DNA of 23,229 nucleotides from CAZFER01 sp964517495 (GCA_964517495.1 CAZFER010000089.1:1-23229), one strand, 5' to 3'. Numbered from the stretch's first letter, positions 1 to 5,836 are shown. Notes: generated by a model not told the origin, from the sequence alone. A program made the numbers and translations.

Positions 1-2
1 CA

Positions 3-308
3 TATCATGCAACTAAAGGAGCCGTTCGACTGATGAGCAAGAATGATGCTCTAATTTATGCAAAGGACAATATTAGAGTTAATTCCATCCACCCGGGATT
101 TATATGGACACCGCTGGTAGAAGAACTGGCTAAGGATTCACCGGAGGGAGTTGAGGCATTCAGAGACCAGCTTGATAGCCGTCATCCGATTGGTCATGTC
201 GGCGAGCCTGATGATATTGCCTACGGTGTTCTATATCTCGCGTCTGATGAGTCTAAATTTGTTACTGGCAGTGAATTAATTATAGATGGTGGTTATACCG
301 CTCAATAA
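3..308 (+). CDS. Short-chain dehydrogenase/reductase, 3' part only
   Basis: The frame is open to the left edge, so the gene starts outside the window and the ATG at 33 is internal. The visible part begins with the catalytic YxxxK motif of classical SDR enzymes (Y at 3-5, K four codons later). It continues through the IRVNSIHPGFIWTPL substrate-loop segment and the HPIGHVGEPDDIAYGVLYLASDE helix typical of NAD(P)-dependent alcohol or steroid dehydrogenases. It ends with the family C-terminus GSELIIDGGYTAQ. The Rossmann cofactor site (TGxxxGIG) and catalytic Ser lie upstream and cannot be checked. The reaction is presumably NAD(P)-linked alcohol/ketone interconversion; the substrate cannot be told. 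It lies at the head of the cassette-like region in the same orientation as the array, but no attC follows directly, so I cannot say whether it is itself a cassette. Confidence 0.93.
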   Translation, partial: YHATKGAVRLMSKNDALIYAKDNIRVNSIHPGFIWTPLVEELAKDSPEGVEAFRDQLDSRHPIGHVGEPDDIAYGVLYLASDESKFVTGSELIIDGGYTAQ

Positions 309-333
309 AATCATGGGAATCCATTATGCCTAA

Positions 334-530
334 CACCCACCACCACATTTTCACGTTTATTACAACGAATATAGGGCGACTGTGGACATTAATGCATGCG
401 AGATCGTTGAAGGCGAGCTCCCTCGTAAGTAAACAAAACTGGCATTGGCTTTGGCTGAGTTGCATCAAGAAGAATTAATGGCTGACTGGCACTTGTTATG
501 AATGGAGAAGAGCCATTTAAAATCCAACGG
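334..530 (+). pseudogene. DUF4160 gene remnant
   Basis: Translation in the frame starting at 337 gives PPPHFHVYYNEYRATVDIN followed by EIVEGELPRK, the conserved core of DUF4160 proteins. These are small proteins often found in toxin-antitoxin-like pairs. The N-terminus is missing because a TAA lies in frame at 331-333. A nonsense TAA at 430-432 interrupts the frame, which then continues with LALALAELHQEELMADW. A further shift near 495 leads into the family C-terminus NGEEPFKIQ (from 498). The gene therefore carries a truncation, a stop and a frameshift. An intact DUF4160 copy of a different subtype lies at 5600. The remnant runs directly into the attC-like hairpin region. Confidence 0.8.
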
Positions 531-690
531 ACGCAAAAAGCCGCGCCGCTGATTAGCGGCGTTCCCCCTCGCTTTGATCGGGGGAATGCGGCGCTCAGCG
601 GTTCGTGCCTTTGCTCCCTCGCTACGCTTCGGGAGAACAAAGGCACTCGAACGGATGTCCTCCGGGCACCGCTCAGCGCCGCATTAGGTT
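524..690 (+). other. Large attC-like recombination site with nested hairpins
   Basis: The left side (CCAACGGACGCAAAAAGCCG) resembles the left halves of the attC sites at 1208 and 6071, and the right end GCATTAGGT resembles an attC R' box (consensus GTTRRRY). Between them is a nested palindrome. The 14-mer at 588-601 pairs with 669-682 at 13 of 14 positions. Inside it 605-613 pairs perfectly with 638-646, and 614-618 with 631-635. A separate TTCCCCC/GGGGGAA hairpin lies near 562-586. At about 165 bp it is longer than the other attC sites here. A nested insertion of a palindromic repeat into an attC is an alternative explanation. Confidence 0.55.
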
Positions 691-692
691 TA

Positions 693-917
693 ATGAAAAT
701 CGGAGTTGTCTCAAACCTGTTGACATTTTCCGATGAGGCAATGAAACTGAAACCAGAGGAGCGGTTCACCTTGGTTGAAGGTCTGATAAAGAGCCTAGAT
801 GAGCCGGACAAATCGCTCGATGAAATATGGGCCGAAGAAGCGGAAAAGAGACTCAAGGCCTATCGGGAAGGAAAGCTCGAAGGCATCCCGTTGGACGAAA
901 TATTTAAGAATCAATGA
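693..917 (+). CDS. Addiction-module antitoxin (PF09720-type)
   Basis: This 74-aa protein has the family pattern KLKPEERFTLVEGLIKSLDEPD, then IWAEEAEKRLKAYREGKLEGIP, typical of the small antitoxins annotated as putative addiction module component. Such proteins bind and neutralise a RelE/ParE toxin and usually repress their own promoter. The frame is open upstream to 498, but that stretch is DUF4160 remnant and attC-like hairpin translated by chance, so I choose the ATG at 693, which gives the usual family length. A TTG at 720 is an alternative. No strong Shine-Dalgarno sequence precedes it; only the AGG of the R' box lies just upstream. Its stop overlaps the start of the toxin gene (ATGA at 914-917), which indicates translational coupling. 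Confidence 0.82.
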   Translation: MKIGVVSNLLTFSDEAMKLKPEERFTLVEGLIKSLDEPDKSLDEIWAEEAEKRLKAYREGKLEGIPLDEIFKNQ

Positions 918-1213
918 TGCGCGTCATATTCACCAGAATAGCGATACAAGAACTGGAGGATGCGGCCCGTTATTATGAGTTAGAACATTCAGGGATTGGG
1001 CGCAGATTCAAGGAAGAAGTGGAAAAATCTGCATTACGAATTGCCAAGTATCCTAACAGCGTGGTCCATAGAGCGGGGGAAGTACGGAAGTGCCTCCTGC
1101 ACAAGTTTCGGTATAAATTGATGTACTTCGTGGAAGAAGACCATATTCTTGTCATCGCGGTAGCCCACCAACACCGGAAGCCGATCTACTGGGTTGGTAG
1201 AGAAGAAACATAA
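914..1213 (+). CDS. RelE/ParE-family toxin
   Basis: The 99-aa product matches the ParE/RelE fold: an N-terminal IAIQELEDAARYYE helix, a central helix ending IAKYPNSVV, and beta strands RKCLLHKFRYKLMYFVE and ILVIAVAHQHRKPIYW. ParE-type members typically poison gyrase and RelE-type members cleave ribosome-bound mRNA; sequence alone does not decide here. It overlaps the antitoxin stop by 4 bp, so the two form a coupled toxin-antitoxin operon. Translation could start at 914 or at the adjacent ATG at 917. Its TAA stop (1211-1213) lies inside the R'' box of the following attC, the tight packing expected of an integron cassette. Confidence 0.9.
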   Translation: MMRVIFTRIAIQELEDAARYYELEHSGIGRRFKEEVEKSALRIAKYPNSVVHRAGEVRKCLLHKFRYKLMYFVEEDHILVIAVAHQHRKPIYWVGREET

Positions 1214-1267
1214 CAAGCCCATGCAGCCGACGCAAAAAAACGGCGCGAATGATGGGTAACGTTAGGT
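1208..1267 (+). other. Integron attC site
   Basis: R'' box ACATAAC (1208-1214) and R' box GTTAGGT (1261-1267) enclose an imperfect palindrome. The left arm AAGCCCATGCAGCCGACG and right arm CGGCGCGAATGATGGG flank a short A-rich loop. The 60-bp size and arm layout match short attC sites of resistance-type and chromosomal integrons. The left half is near-identical to that of the site at 6071. Confidence 0.85.
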
Positions 1268-1293
1268 TGGTTTTGCTCGAGTAGTCTGGGGTG

Positions 1294-1322
1294 TTGGCAT
1301 AGCACGAGACCCGTGCTACCAT
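1294..1322 (+). promoter_or_regulatory. higBA promoter with operator in the spacer
   Basis: A -35 TTGGCA (1294-1299) and -10 TACCAT (1317-1322) are separated by 17 bp. A perfect 7-bp inverted repeat TAGCACG/CGTGCTA (1300-1306 and 1312-1318) fills the spacer. That is the position expected for an autorepressing antitoxin such as HigA. The predicted transcript start (about 1329) coincides with the toxin ATG, so the mRNA may be leaderless. Confidence 0.5.
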
Positions 1323-1328
1323 GATATC

Positions 1329-1622
1329 ATGATCCAGTCATTCAAGGACGAAGCGACCGAGGATATCTTCAATGGCCTAGCGAGCAAGAAGGCTCGGCGG
1401 GCTTGTCCTCTGTCGCTTTGGCGAGTGGCTGCTCGCAAACTCGAACTCCTGGATTCCGCCGAGCAGATTGAAGATCTCAAGGTCCCAATTGGGAATCGAC
1501 TTGAGGCTCTTTCCGGCAATCGCAGGGGGAAGCATAGCATCCGCATAAATGAGCGGTACCGAATCTGCTGTGTGTGGTCGAATAGCGGTCCTCGAGAAGT
1601 CGAAATTGTCGACTATCACTAA
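1329..1622 (+). CDS. higB: HigB-family toxin
   Basis: The 97-aa protein shows HigB signatures: IQSFKDEATEDIFNG at the N-terminus, ARRACPLSLWRVAARKLELLDSA in the middle, then LEALSGNRRGKHSIRINERYR and the C-terminal VEIVDYH. HigB toxins are ribosome-dependent mRNA interferases related to RelE. The toxin gene precedes the antitoxin gene, the usual reversed order of higBA systems, with a 19-bp gap. It appears intact. The start at 1329 sits 7 bases after the -10 candidate, and no Shine-Dalgarno sequence is visible between them. Confidence 0.93.
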   Translation: MIQSFKDEATEDIFNGLASKKARRACPLSLWRVAARKLELLDSAEQIEDLKVPIGNRLEALSGNRRGKHSIRINERYRICCVWSNSGPREVEIVDYH

Positions 1623-1641
1623 GCTGCAAGGTGGCAAAATC

Positions 1642-1950
1642 ATGGTGAGAGTACCAACCAATAGAGAGCCAACTCATCCCGGCGAAATGCTGCTTGAGGA
1701 GTTCCTGAAGCCTATGGGCATCTCTCAGCGCGATCTTGCCGAGGGCATTTTTGTTCCGTACCAACGGGTAAATGAGCTAGTCAACCGACGCCGTGGCATT
1801 ACTCCGAGTACGGCTCTCCGTCTTTCCAAGTACTTTGGTAACAGCGCTGGGTTCTGGCTGAATCTGCAGCATCGTTGGGATCTATATCAGGTGCTTCGCT
1901 CGGAGAAGCAGGCTTTGAAGAGTATTCACCCAGTCCAAGTGAGTAATTGA
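1642..1950 (+). CDS. higA: HigA-family antitoxin, XRE-type HTH
   Basis: This 102-aa protein starts at ATG 1642, preceded by AAGGTGG with 7-base spacing. The frame extends upstream but only through higB antisense-like sequence. It carries the HigA hallmark HPGEMLLEEFLKPMGISQRD, an HTH of XRE type (LAEGIFVPYQRVNELVNRRR, recognition helix around residues 40-55), then ITPSTALRLSKYFGNSAGFWLNLQ. It should bind HigB and repress the operon through the inverted repeat upstream of higB. An attC-like site follows within 4 bp of the stop. Confidence 0.94.
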   Translation: MVRVPTNREPTHPGEMLLEEFLKPMGISQRDLAEGIFVPYQRVNELVNRRRGITPSTALRLSKYFGNSAGFWLNLQHRWDLYQVLRSEKQALKSIHPVQVSN

Positions 1951-1953
1951 ACA

Positions 1954-2008
1954 ACCTAACAAGCAAATCAAGCGGACGGCAAAAGGCATCGCCAACTATT
2001 CGTTGTTC
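1954..2008 (+). other. attC-like site, degenerate right end
   Basis: R'' box ACCTAAC (1954-1960) is followed by AAGCAAATCAAGCGGACGGC, an A-rich loop, GGCATCGCC and a terminal GTTGTTC (2002-2008). The last box departs from GTTRRRY. However, GAACAAC at 1949-1955 pairs exactly with GTTGTTC, so the stem is extended by a perfect 7-bp pairing. Placement straight after higA supports a cassette end. Confidence 0.6.
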
Positions 2009-2239
2009 GTTCACCAATCTTAATAATCAGAAAACCATATCCTTTATAAAGGAGTGACAATTTTTCTTGTCTCGTGGAAAAGGAAAGCACTAATCAACGA
2101 TATTACCATATCTCGGACTACTTGGAACAGCAGCTGCGGGAGATCAACCAGAAAGTCGAGCAGCTCATTTTTCCGGTTGCGGTATGAGGATCCAAGACTC
2201 TGGATGAAACGCGATGAAAAAAAAGGGATGCGATCAGGA

Positions 2240-2662
2240 TCAGAGATAACGAAATACATCCCGATCCTTTTGCTCTTGCCGCACATCTTTGCGTTCGATG
2301 AATGACTGCGATAGCTCTGCTAATCGATGCAGAGATATCCTAAAACGATTCAAAAATATCCAGCCCTCCCGTTAACCGTAACGCTTATTAAAACGGGATA
2401 CATGATCGATAAATCCCAAACGGCGAAGTTTAGAGCGTACTGTTTCCAGCGTGCGTTCGGTGAAATCGTATTTCTCGGTTAAAGGCGCTAAGACTGGAAG
2501 GAATCCTTCTTTTGAGTATTTGAGTTCAATAAAGATGGCCAGAAATACACGTTGATGATTTTTGTTTCTAGGGAATAGAATCTCGGCATACTCGTCCAAC
2601 CCTTCGATACGGGCAATCCGGTTATGATTCAACTCGACTTTTGTGCTTGGCGTCTTTTTCAC
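2240..2662 (-). pseudogene. Unrecognised small gene with in-frame stop
   Basis: On the minus strand a GTG at 2662-2660, preceded by CAGGGG, opens a 96-codon frame with ARIEGLDEYAEILFPRNKNH, ELKYSKEGFLPVLAPLTEKY and ERTLETVRSKLRRLGFIDHV. The last segment looks like a winged-helix DNA-binding fold. A TAA (2374-2372) stops it after FNKRYG. The same frame then continues for 43 sense codons (REGWIFLNRFRISLHRLAEL onward) to a TGA at 2242-2240. The simplest reading is a 140-residue gene with one nonsense change, perhaps Tyr TAT/TAC to TAA. A functional 96-aa product cannot be excluded. It is the only gene of the array on the minus strand, and I do not recognise its family with certainty. Confidence 0.6.
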
Positions 2663-2752
2663 CCCTGATTATTGAACCAAAATAAGCCATTTCTGAAGCA
2701 AATAATGAATATACTACGGTTGATATTACAGTAAAATTCATACGTTTTTTAC

Positions 2753-2781
2753 TTGACAGTCAGGACAATATGGCATAAAGT
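2753..2781 (+). promoter_or_regulatory. Promoter candidate reading into the 2854 gene
   Basis: A perfect -35 TTGACA (2753-2758), a 17-bp spacer and -10 TAAAGT (2776-2781). It lies about 20 bp before a GTTAGGC box and about 75 bp before the next plus-strand reading frame. It is the best sigma-70-like promoter in this part of the array. Confidence 0.5.
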
Positions 2782-2802
2782 ACGGAAACCATTGAATAAA
2801 TT

Positions 2803-2809
2803 GTTAGGC
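2803..2809 (+). other. Lone R' box (GTTAGGC)
   Basis: The heptamer fits GTTRRRY exactly and is followed by GACGC, as at a cassette start. No matching R'' box or palindromic arm is visible upstream. This may be the right end of an attC whose left part was lost, or chance. Confidence 0.35.
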
Positions 2810-2853
2810 GACGCACATAAAAGGGCGTTGCCGGAAATGGAGGTTTGGCGAAG

Positions 2854-3251
2854 ATGTTGCTTCTAAAATTGGTTTTTTTGCTTACCAGTTTGATACGAAG
2901 ATACCCAGTATGGACAATTCTCTATATCGCACGCCCGCTCAAGCTGTTCGGCTATTTGTTTTTGGTATATCCGGGAGAAGAAAAGACCTTGATGGATATT
3001 GCCCAAGGTGGTTAGCAAAAAGCTTTCTCTTTTCAGGGAAGCCGACTATTGGTGGCGTTATCACGAAAGGTGATAGTGGTGTTAGGGGATTGGTGCTGGT
3101 CATGCCAAACACTATTCAGGAGTGCATAAAGGACAAATCACTATGTCTAGATATCACGCGACGGCTTGATAGGATTGCAGAATTGATAGGTGCGAGCGCG
3201 ATAGCTATTGACAGCCTTAACGAAGGTGGGAAGAACAACGAACCTTTGTAA
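2854..3251 (+). pseudogene. Membrane-associated protein gene broken by frameshift(s), family uncertain
   Basis: From ATG 2854 the product begins with hydrophobic segments (LLLKLVFLLTSLIRRYPVW, then LKLFGYLFLVYPGEE). This frame stops at 3013-3015. The neighbouring frame, open to 3251, reads KDLDGYCPRWLAKSF, GVRGLVLVMPNTIQE and DITRRLDRIAELIGASAIAI. Adding one A to the A4 run at 2981-2984 joins the two frames without loss. Adding one T near 3247 would replace the stop with PFVMSFLRH. The joined product resembles the N-terminal part of proteins annotated as predicted amino-acid dehydrogenases, but this is a weak impression and the C-terminal Rossmann part is absent. It may be a real pseudogene or a homopolymer sequencing error. 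The promoter candidate at 2753 points at it. Confidence 0.5.
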
Positions 3252-3553
3252 TGAGTTTTTTAAGGCATAGGCGAATGCTCAAGATTATCATGGAATGATT
3301 CGTATTAGGGGACGATTTCAGTACCGTCCACTTTTGGACATATGTCGTACACGCACCAGATTATCCCTTGATCGGTTGCTCTCCAGCAGAGCCGATCTCC
3401 GTTTCGTCTGGTATGCTAAAGTATCGGATGCGGAGGGGAAAACTGGAGTCAAAGATAGGGAGCGTTAAAGCAGAGTCTATGAGAAAAAGACGAAAACAAC
3501 CAAACCATTCGGCTGAAAACCTACCTTAAAATTAAAAAAGGTGATTTTCTGTC
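3252..3553 (+). other. Stretch without a recognisable gene
   Basis: Several short frames cross this region. The longest with an ATG is a 57-codon frame (3295-3468) ending RFVWYAKVSDAEGKTGVKDR, which has plausible composition but no Shine-Dalgarno sequence and no family I know. An imperfect hairpin lies at about 3369-3396 (GATCG...CGATC outside, GCTCT/AGAGC inside). The region may be debris of the preceding broken gene or an eroded cassette. Confidence 0.4.
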
Positions 3554-3583
3554 TTGACAATGGGGGCCACCTTACAATATGTT
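3554..3583 (+). promoter_or_regulatory. Promoter candidate
   Basis: Perfect -35 TTGACA (3554-3559) with TATGTT 18 bp downstream (3578-3583) as a possible -10. It precedes the frameshifted gene at 3611 and the secreted protein at 3981, which could be transcribed together. The -10 is weak. Confidence 0.35.
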
Positions 3584-3610
3584 ACTGACGGAATATGTCA
3601 ACAGGGTTGA

Positions 3611-3957
3611 GACAACTATGAACCGTATTCAGATGATGATATATCATGTTTTTATGATATCGGCAGTTTATATGATGCGGTAAACTTAGATTTGCCGGGT
3701 ATAAAAGCATCTTTATTTACTACTTATTTCCCTGGCCAGGGATACATAAATCATGTTCGAACAAGGATAAATTTTGTCGTTATTATTCAGCATAGAGATA
3801 CGGGTGAAACCTTAACAATGGTTATGTTCAGCGTACAAGTGGAAGCAAAATGGGATGATGAGGCCGGGTGGATTGTTCACGTTCCAGGGAAAACATTCCT
3901 AAGGTAAATCATCATTGGACAAATGAAGAACTGAACCCGTATGATTGGGAAGAATAA
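3611..3957 (+). pseudogene. Unrecognised gene, broken by one base at an A4 run
   Basis: The frame is open from 3611 (after a TGA at 3608-3610) and encodes DDDISCFYDIGSLYDAVNLD, IKASLFTTYFPGQGYINHV, INFVVIIQHRDTGETLTMV and VEAKWDDEAGWIVHVPGK. It then stops at 3905-3907. Adding one A to the A4 run near 3887 lets it continue with NIPKVNHHWTNEELNPYDWE to a TAA at 3955-3957. That TAA overlaps an ATG (TAATG), an arrangement that supports the repaired frame. No in-frame ATG exists; the only possible start is TTG 3692, so the 5' end may also be lost (an ATG at 3579 lies in another frame). I do not recognise the family. It could be a C-terminal fragment of a larger protein. Confidence 0.5.
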
Positions 3958-3980
3958 TGGAAACAATAGGAGAAAAGAAA

Positions 3981-4811
3981 ATGATTATGTCAAAGAAAGA
4001 AGTAAATTGCAAGTTTTTAGTTATTACGATTTTTATAAACACTATTTTAGTTGTTTGTATTACATCAGCTAATTCATTCGAAAAGGAAACAAAAAAATTC
4101 GAACACTATTTTAAATCCTTAAACGAAACGGAACTAAATTTTGAAAAATACATGAATGATTTGGATGAACATAATCTTCCAAACCAATTACCGGATCATC
4201 CTTTTGTTAACAAATCGATTACTGTTAAACAATTATTTTTGCAACAATTTCTTTCACAACAACTGAGAAAAGAGGTGAGCGAGGTTCAAAAAGATAAGAT
4301 GATTCAGGGTTTATTAGATAAGTTCGTCAACAATAAACATACAAAACCCAGTGAGCAAACTCGCAAATTGATAAACTCAACTGCCATCTGCTATGCCGCA
4401 GCATCCATCAAATCTGTAACCCCTATCCGTTATTTCGCCAATGAATTCGCCATGACAGTCTCTCATTTTAAACCGAGTTCTCAATTTATGCAAAAAATTG
4501 AGCACTATCCAGTTATGTATCTTGCCTTGCAATGCAACATAAAATCCATACCTGTATTAGAGGAGATTATTCGAGATTTAACCATTTTAGAAAACTTTCG
4601 CGTACAATCTTTTGTTATCCTATACAAGATTGATGATAACCATGCGAAGTCCTTCTTTGCTGTTATTGAAGATGAATTGAATAACCTCACAAAAGAGTGG
4701 ATAAAACGCTTTTTACAAAATCCCGATGTTAAACCGTGGGAAGTACCAGGCATTTATTCAGCAAGATCTCAACATGCTCCGGAACGTTTTAAAATAAAGA
4801 AGCCACAGTAG
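3981..4811 (+). CDS. Unrecognised exported protein
   Basis: The 276-aa product starts at ATG 3981, preceded by AGGAG with 8-base spacing; an upstream ATG at 3957 overlaps the preceding stop. The N-terminus is a signal peptide: lysines, then CKFLVITIFINTILVVCITS and a likely cut after SANS. The mature part is largely alpha-helical and charged, with many Lys, Glu and Asn, and no catalytic motif I can name. Its helical repeats around residues 130-240 (TAICYAAASIKS, YPVMYLALQCNI) give a HEAT-like impression only. The sequence is clearly more AT-rich than the TA cassettes around it, which fits acquisition from a different source. It could be the second gene of a two-gene cassette with the broken gene at 3611. 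Confidence 0.75.
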   Translation: MIMSKKEVNCKFLVITIFINTILVVCITSANSFEKETKKFEHYFKSLNETELNFEKYMNDLDEHNLPNQLPDHPFVNKSITVKQLFLQQFLSQQLRKEVSEVQKDKMIQGLLDKFVNNKHTKPSEQTRKLINSTAICYAAASIKSVTPIRYFANEFAMTVSHFKPSSQFMQKIEHYPVMYLALQCNIKSIPVLEEIIRDLTILENFRVQSFVILYKIDDNHAKSFFAVIEDELNNLTKEWIKRFLQNPDVKPWEVPGIYSARSQHAPERFKIKKPQ

Positions 4812-4826
4812 ATTTTACCAGAATTC

Positions 4827-4849
4827 ATCTGAGAATTTATCTCTCAGAT
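4827..4849 (+). terminator. Hairpin after the exported-protein gene
   Basis: Perfect 8-bp stem ATCTGAGA/TCTCAGAT with a 7-base loop, 15 bp after the stop codon. No T-tract follows directly, so it may be a weak terminator or an mRNA 3'-end stabiliser. Confidence 0.35.
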
Positions 4850-4935
4850 TATGCAGCATGACATAACTCAATGATTTTTTGAATGTTAGCGTTGGCTTTA
4901 TAATACGCCTCTTTTACCCTTGAAAACCATACTGA

Positions 4936-5094
4936 ATATATCACAAACTACTAAACTATTGTCATATGAATCCAGTCAAAAGAAATTTAGTTGAGTCACC
5001 CGAACAATGGCTGCATTCCAGTTTTCGGAATTATGAATTGAATAACGATACAATCATTCGAGTGGATCGCTGGTGGGAGTGTTGGAATTTCTAA
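4936..5094 (+). pseudogene. REP-associated tyrosine transposase (RAYT) C-terminal remnant, copy 1
   Basis: The frame from 4936 encodes 52 residues ending at TAA 5092-5094. It reads KLLNYCHMNPVKRNLVESPE, then WLHSSFRNYEL and IIRVDRWW. This is the conserved C-terminal region of Y1-type transposases associated with REP elements (family pattern NPVKRGLVExPExWxxSSFR). A TGA at 4933-4935 closes the frame upstream, and the HUH and catalytic tyrosine regions are missing. It cannot be active alone. A RAYT elsewhere in the genome could still act on the hairpin that follows. Confidence 0.8.
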
Positions 5095-5122
5095 ACTTAC
5101 AGGGTTCGTAGTAGGAAGAGAT

Positions 5123-5153
5123 CAATGATAGAATAAACAACATTCTATCATTG
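5123..5153 (+). repeat. REP-like hairpin, copy 1
   Basis: Perfect 12-bp stem CAATGATAGAAT/ATTCTATCATTG with loop AAACAAC, 28 bp after the RAYT remnant stop. A GTAG tetranucleotide, the usual mark of RAYT-recognised REPs, occurs at 5108-5111 and 5111-5114 on the 5' side. The pair 5128 A / 5148 T is G/C in copy 2. Confidence 0.7.
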
Positions 5154-5183
5154 GCACCCGTGCCGCTGAGCTTTTCGTTAGGC
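5154..5183 (+). other. Right half of an attC site
   Basis: GTGCCGCTGAGCTTTTC followed by GTTAGGC (5177-5183) has the form of the right arm and R' box of an attC. The left arm is absent, replaced by repeat copy 1. The next gene begins 32 bp later. Confidence 0.6.
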
Positions 5184-5215
5184 GCATAATACTTTTTAGA
5201 GAAAGGAGAGACAAT

Positions 5216-5449
5216 ATGCCGACCATCAGAGTTACTGTGCTTCGTGACGGTGAACCAGTAAGTGGTCACCGAGTAGTCTTGGAAGCAAGTGGCATCGCCG
5301 GAGGTATGCTCGGTCCAGAATATACGGATTCCGATGGTATAGTCGAGTTTGATGTAGAATACGGACGGGAGGGTGATGTTTTTGTAGACGGCTCCAACGA
5401 AGGGCATTGGGGCTCATACAGCGCAACAGATATCACTGTGAATCTTTAA
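5216..5449 (+). CDS. Small transthyretin-like / carboxypeptidase-regulatory-like domain protein
   Basis: The 77-aa product has a strong Shine-Dalgarno sequence (AAAGGAG, 7 bases before ATG 5216). Its pattern TIRVTVLRDGEPVSGHRVVL, YTDSDGIVEFDVEYGREGDV, FVDG is that of a single beta-sandwich domain of the prealbumin/CarboxypepD-regulatory type: an RDGxPV strand pair and a TDSDGxxxF turn. It has no signal peptide. Stand-alone copies of this domain are annotated as hypothetical proteins in several bacteria; their role is not known to me. It forms a complete cassette between the GTTAGGC at 5177 and the attC at 5511. Confidence 0.75.
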   Translation: MPTIRVTVLRDGEPVSGHRVVLEASGIAGGMLGPEYTDSDGIVEFDVEYGREGDVFVDGSNEGHWGSYSATDITVNL

Positions 5450-5510
5450 TTCAAATCAAGCAGGTTTTGGCGATACGTATAGCAAAGTTCCGGATTAAGA
5501 TTGTGACCAC

Positions 5511-5571
5511 CCCTAACAATAGCATCAACACGGACGCGGCTGCGCCGCGCCGGTTATGCCCGGCGTTATGC
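5511..5571 (+). other. Integron attC site
   Basis: CCCTAAC (5511-5517) and GTTATGC (5565-5571) flank a palindrome with arms ACGGACGCGGC and GCCGCGCCGG around a 3-base loop, then TTATGCCCGGC. It has the size and layout of a short attC; the GTTATGC box is the form seen in Vibrio cholerae repeats. Confidence 0.8.
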
Positions 5572-5599
5572 GGAAAAAGGAATGAACAGGTAACGAAAT

Positions 5600-5836
5600 A
5601 TGCCGACAATACTCAGAATAGGCCCTTATCGTTTATTCTTCTACAGTAACGAAAGAGGGGAACCACCGCATATCCATGTGCAGCGTGAAAGATTTCTTGC
5701 TAAATTTTGGTTAAATCCTGTTGCATTGGCGAGCTCAAGGCATTTTGCCTCACATGAGTTACGAACGATACAGAAGCACGTCGTTGAGAATCGGAAAAAG
5801 TTTTTGGAGGCCTGGAATGAGCACATTGTCAGTTAA
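5600..5836 (+). CDS. DUF4160 domain protein
   Basis: The 78-aa product is a complete DUF4160 protein. It has an N-terminal MPTILRIGPYRLFFYSNERG, the signature EPPHIHVQRERFLAKFWLNP, VALASSRHFASHELRTIQKH, and a C-terminal helix ending KFLEAWNEHI. The PPHxHV motif is the family hallmark. The function is not established; it is regularly paired with DUF2442 in small two-gene units that look like toxin-antitoxin modules. It overlaps the downstream DUF2442 gene by 20 bp, so the two are co-translated. An AGGT 8 bases before the ATG could serve as Shine-Dalgarno sequence. Confidence 0.92.
   Translation: MPTILRIGPYRLFFYSNERGEPPHIHVQRERFLAKFWLNPVALASSRHFASHELRTIQKHVVENRKKFLEAWNEHIVS

Larger units (their letters stand above)
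4912..5163 (+). repeat. 252-bp direct repeat, copy 1 (RAYT 3' end plus hairpin)
   Basis: This segment recurs at 6136-6387 with no gaps and only four substitutions (5065 G/A, 5119 A/C, 5128 A/G, 5148 T/C). It contains the last part of a RAYT transposase frame, a 12-bp hairpin and a terminal GCACCCGTGC. The sharp edges at both ends show that the copies moved or were duplicated as one unit. Copy 1 ends inside what looks like the right half of an attC site. Confidence 0.93.

Noticed and set aside
327..334. GCCTAAC as the R'' box of an attC after the dehydrogenase
   Set aside because: No GTTRRRY box or complementary arm lies within 150 bp; the downstream sequence is DUF4160 coding remnant.
498..692. 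N-terminal extension of the antitoxin reading frame
   Set aside because: The stretch is the tail of a DUF4160 remnant followed by the attC-like palindrome; homologous antitoxins are about 65-75 residues, which fits the start at 693.
2074..2187. 37-codon frame from GTG (HISDYLEQQLREINQKVEQL)
   Set aside because: Protein-like composition, but no Shine-Dalgarno sequence, no family, very short, and next to the end of a minus-strand pseudogene; kept only as possible debris.
2054..2305. 83-codon plus-strand frame with a good AAAGGAG-like upstream sequence
   Set aside because: Composition is rich in Ser/Arg with low-complexity runs and it overlaps the better-supported minus-strand gene end; probably a shadow.
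4875..4900. GTTAGCG / GTTGGCT near repeat copy 1 as an attC right end
   Set aside because: Neither fits GTTRRRY and no palindromic arms are visible.
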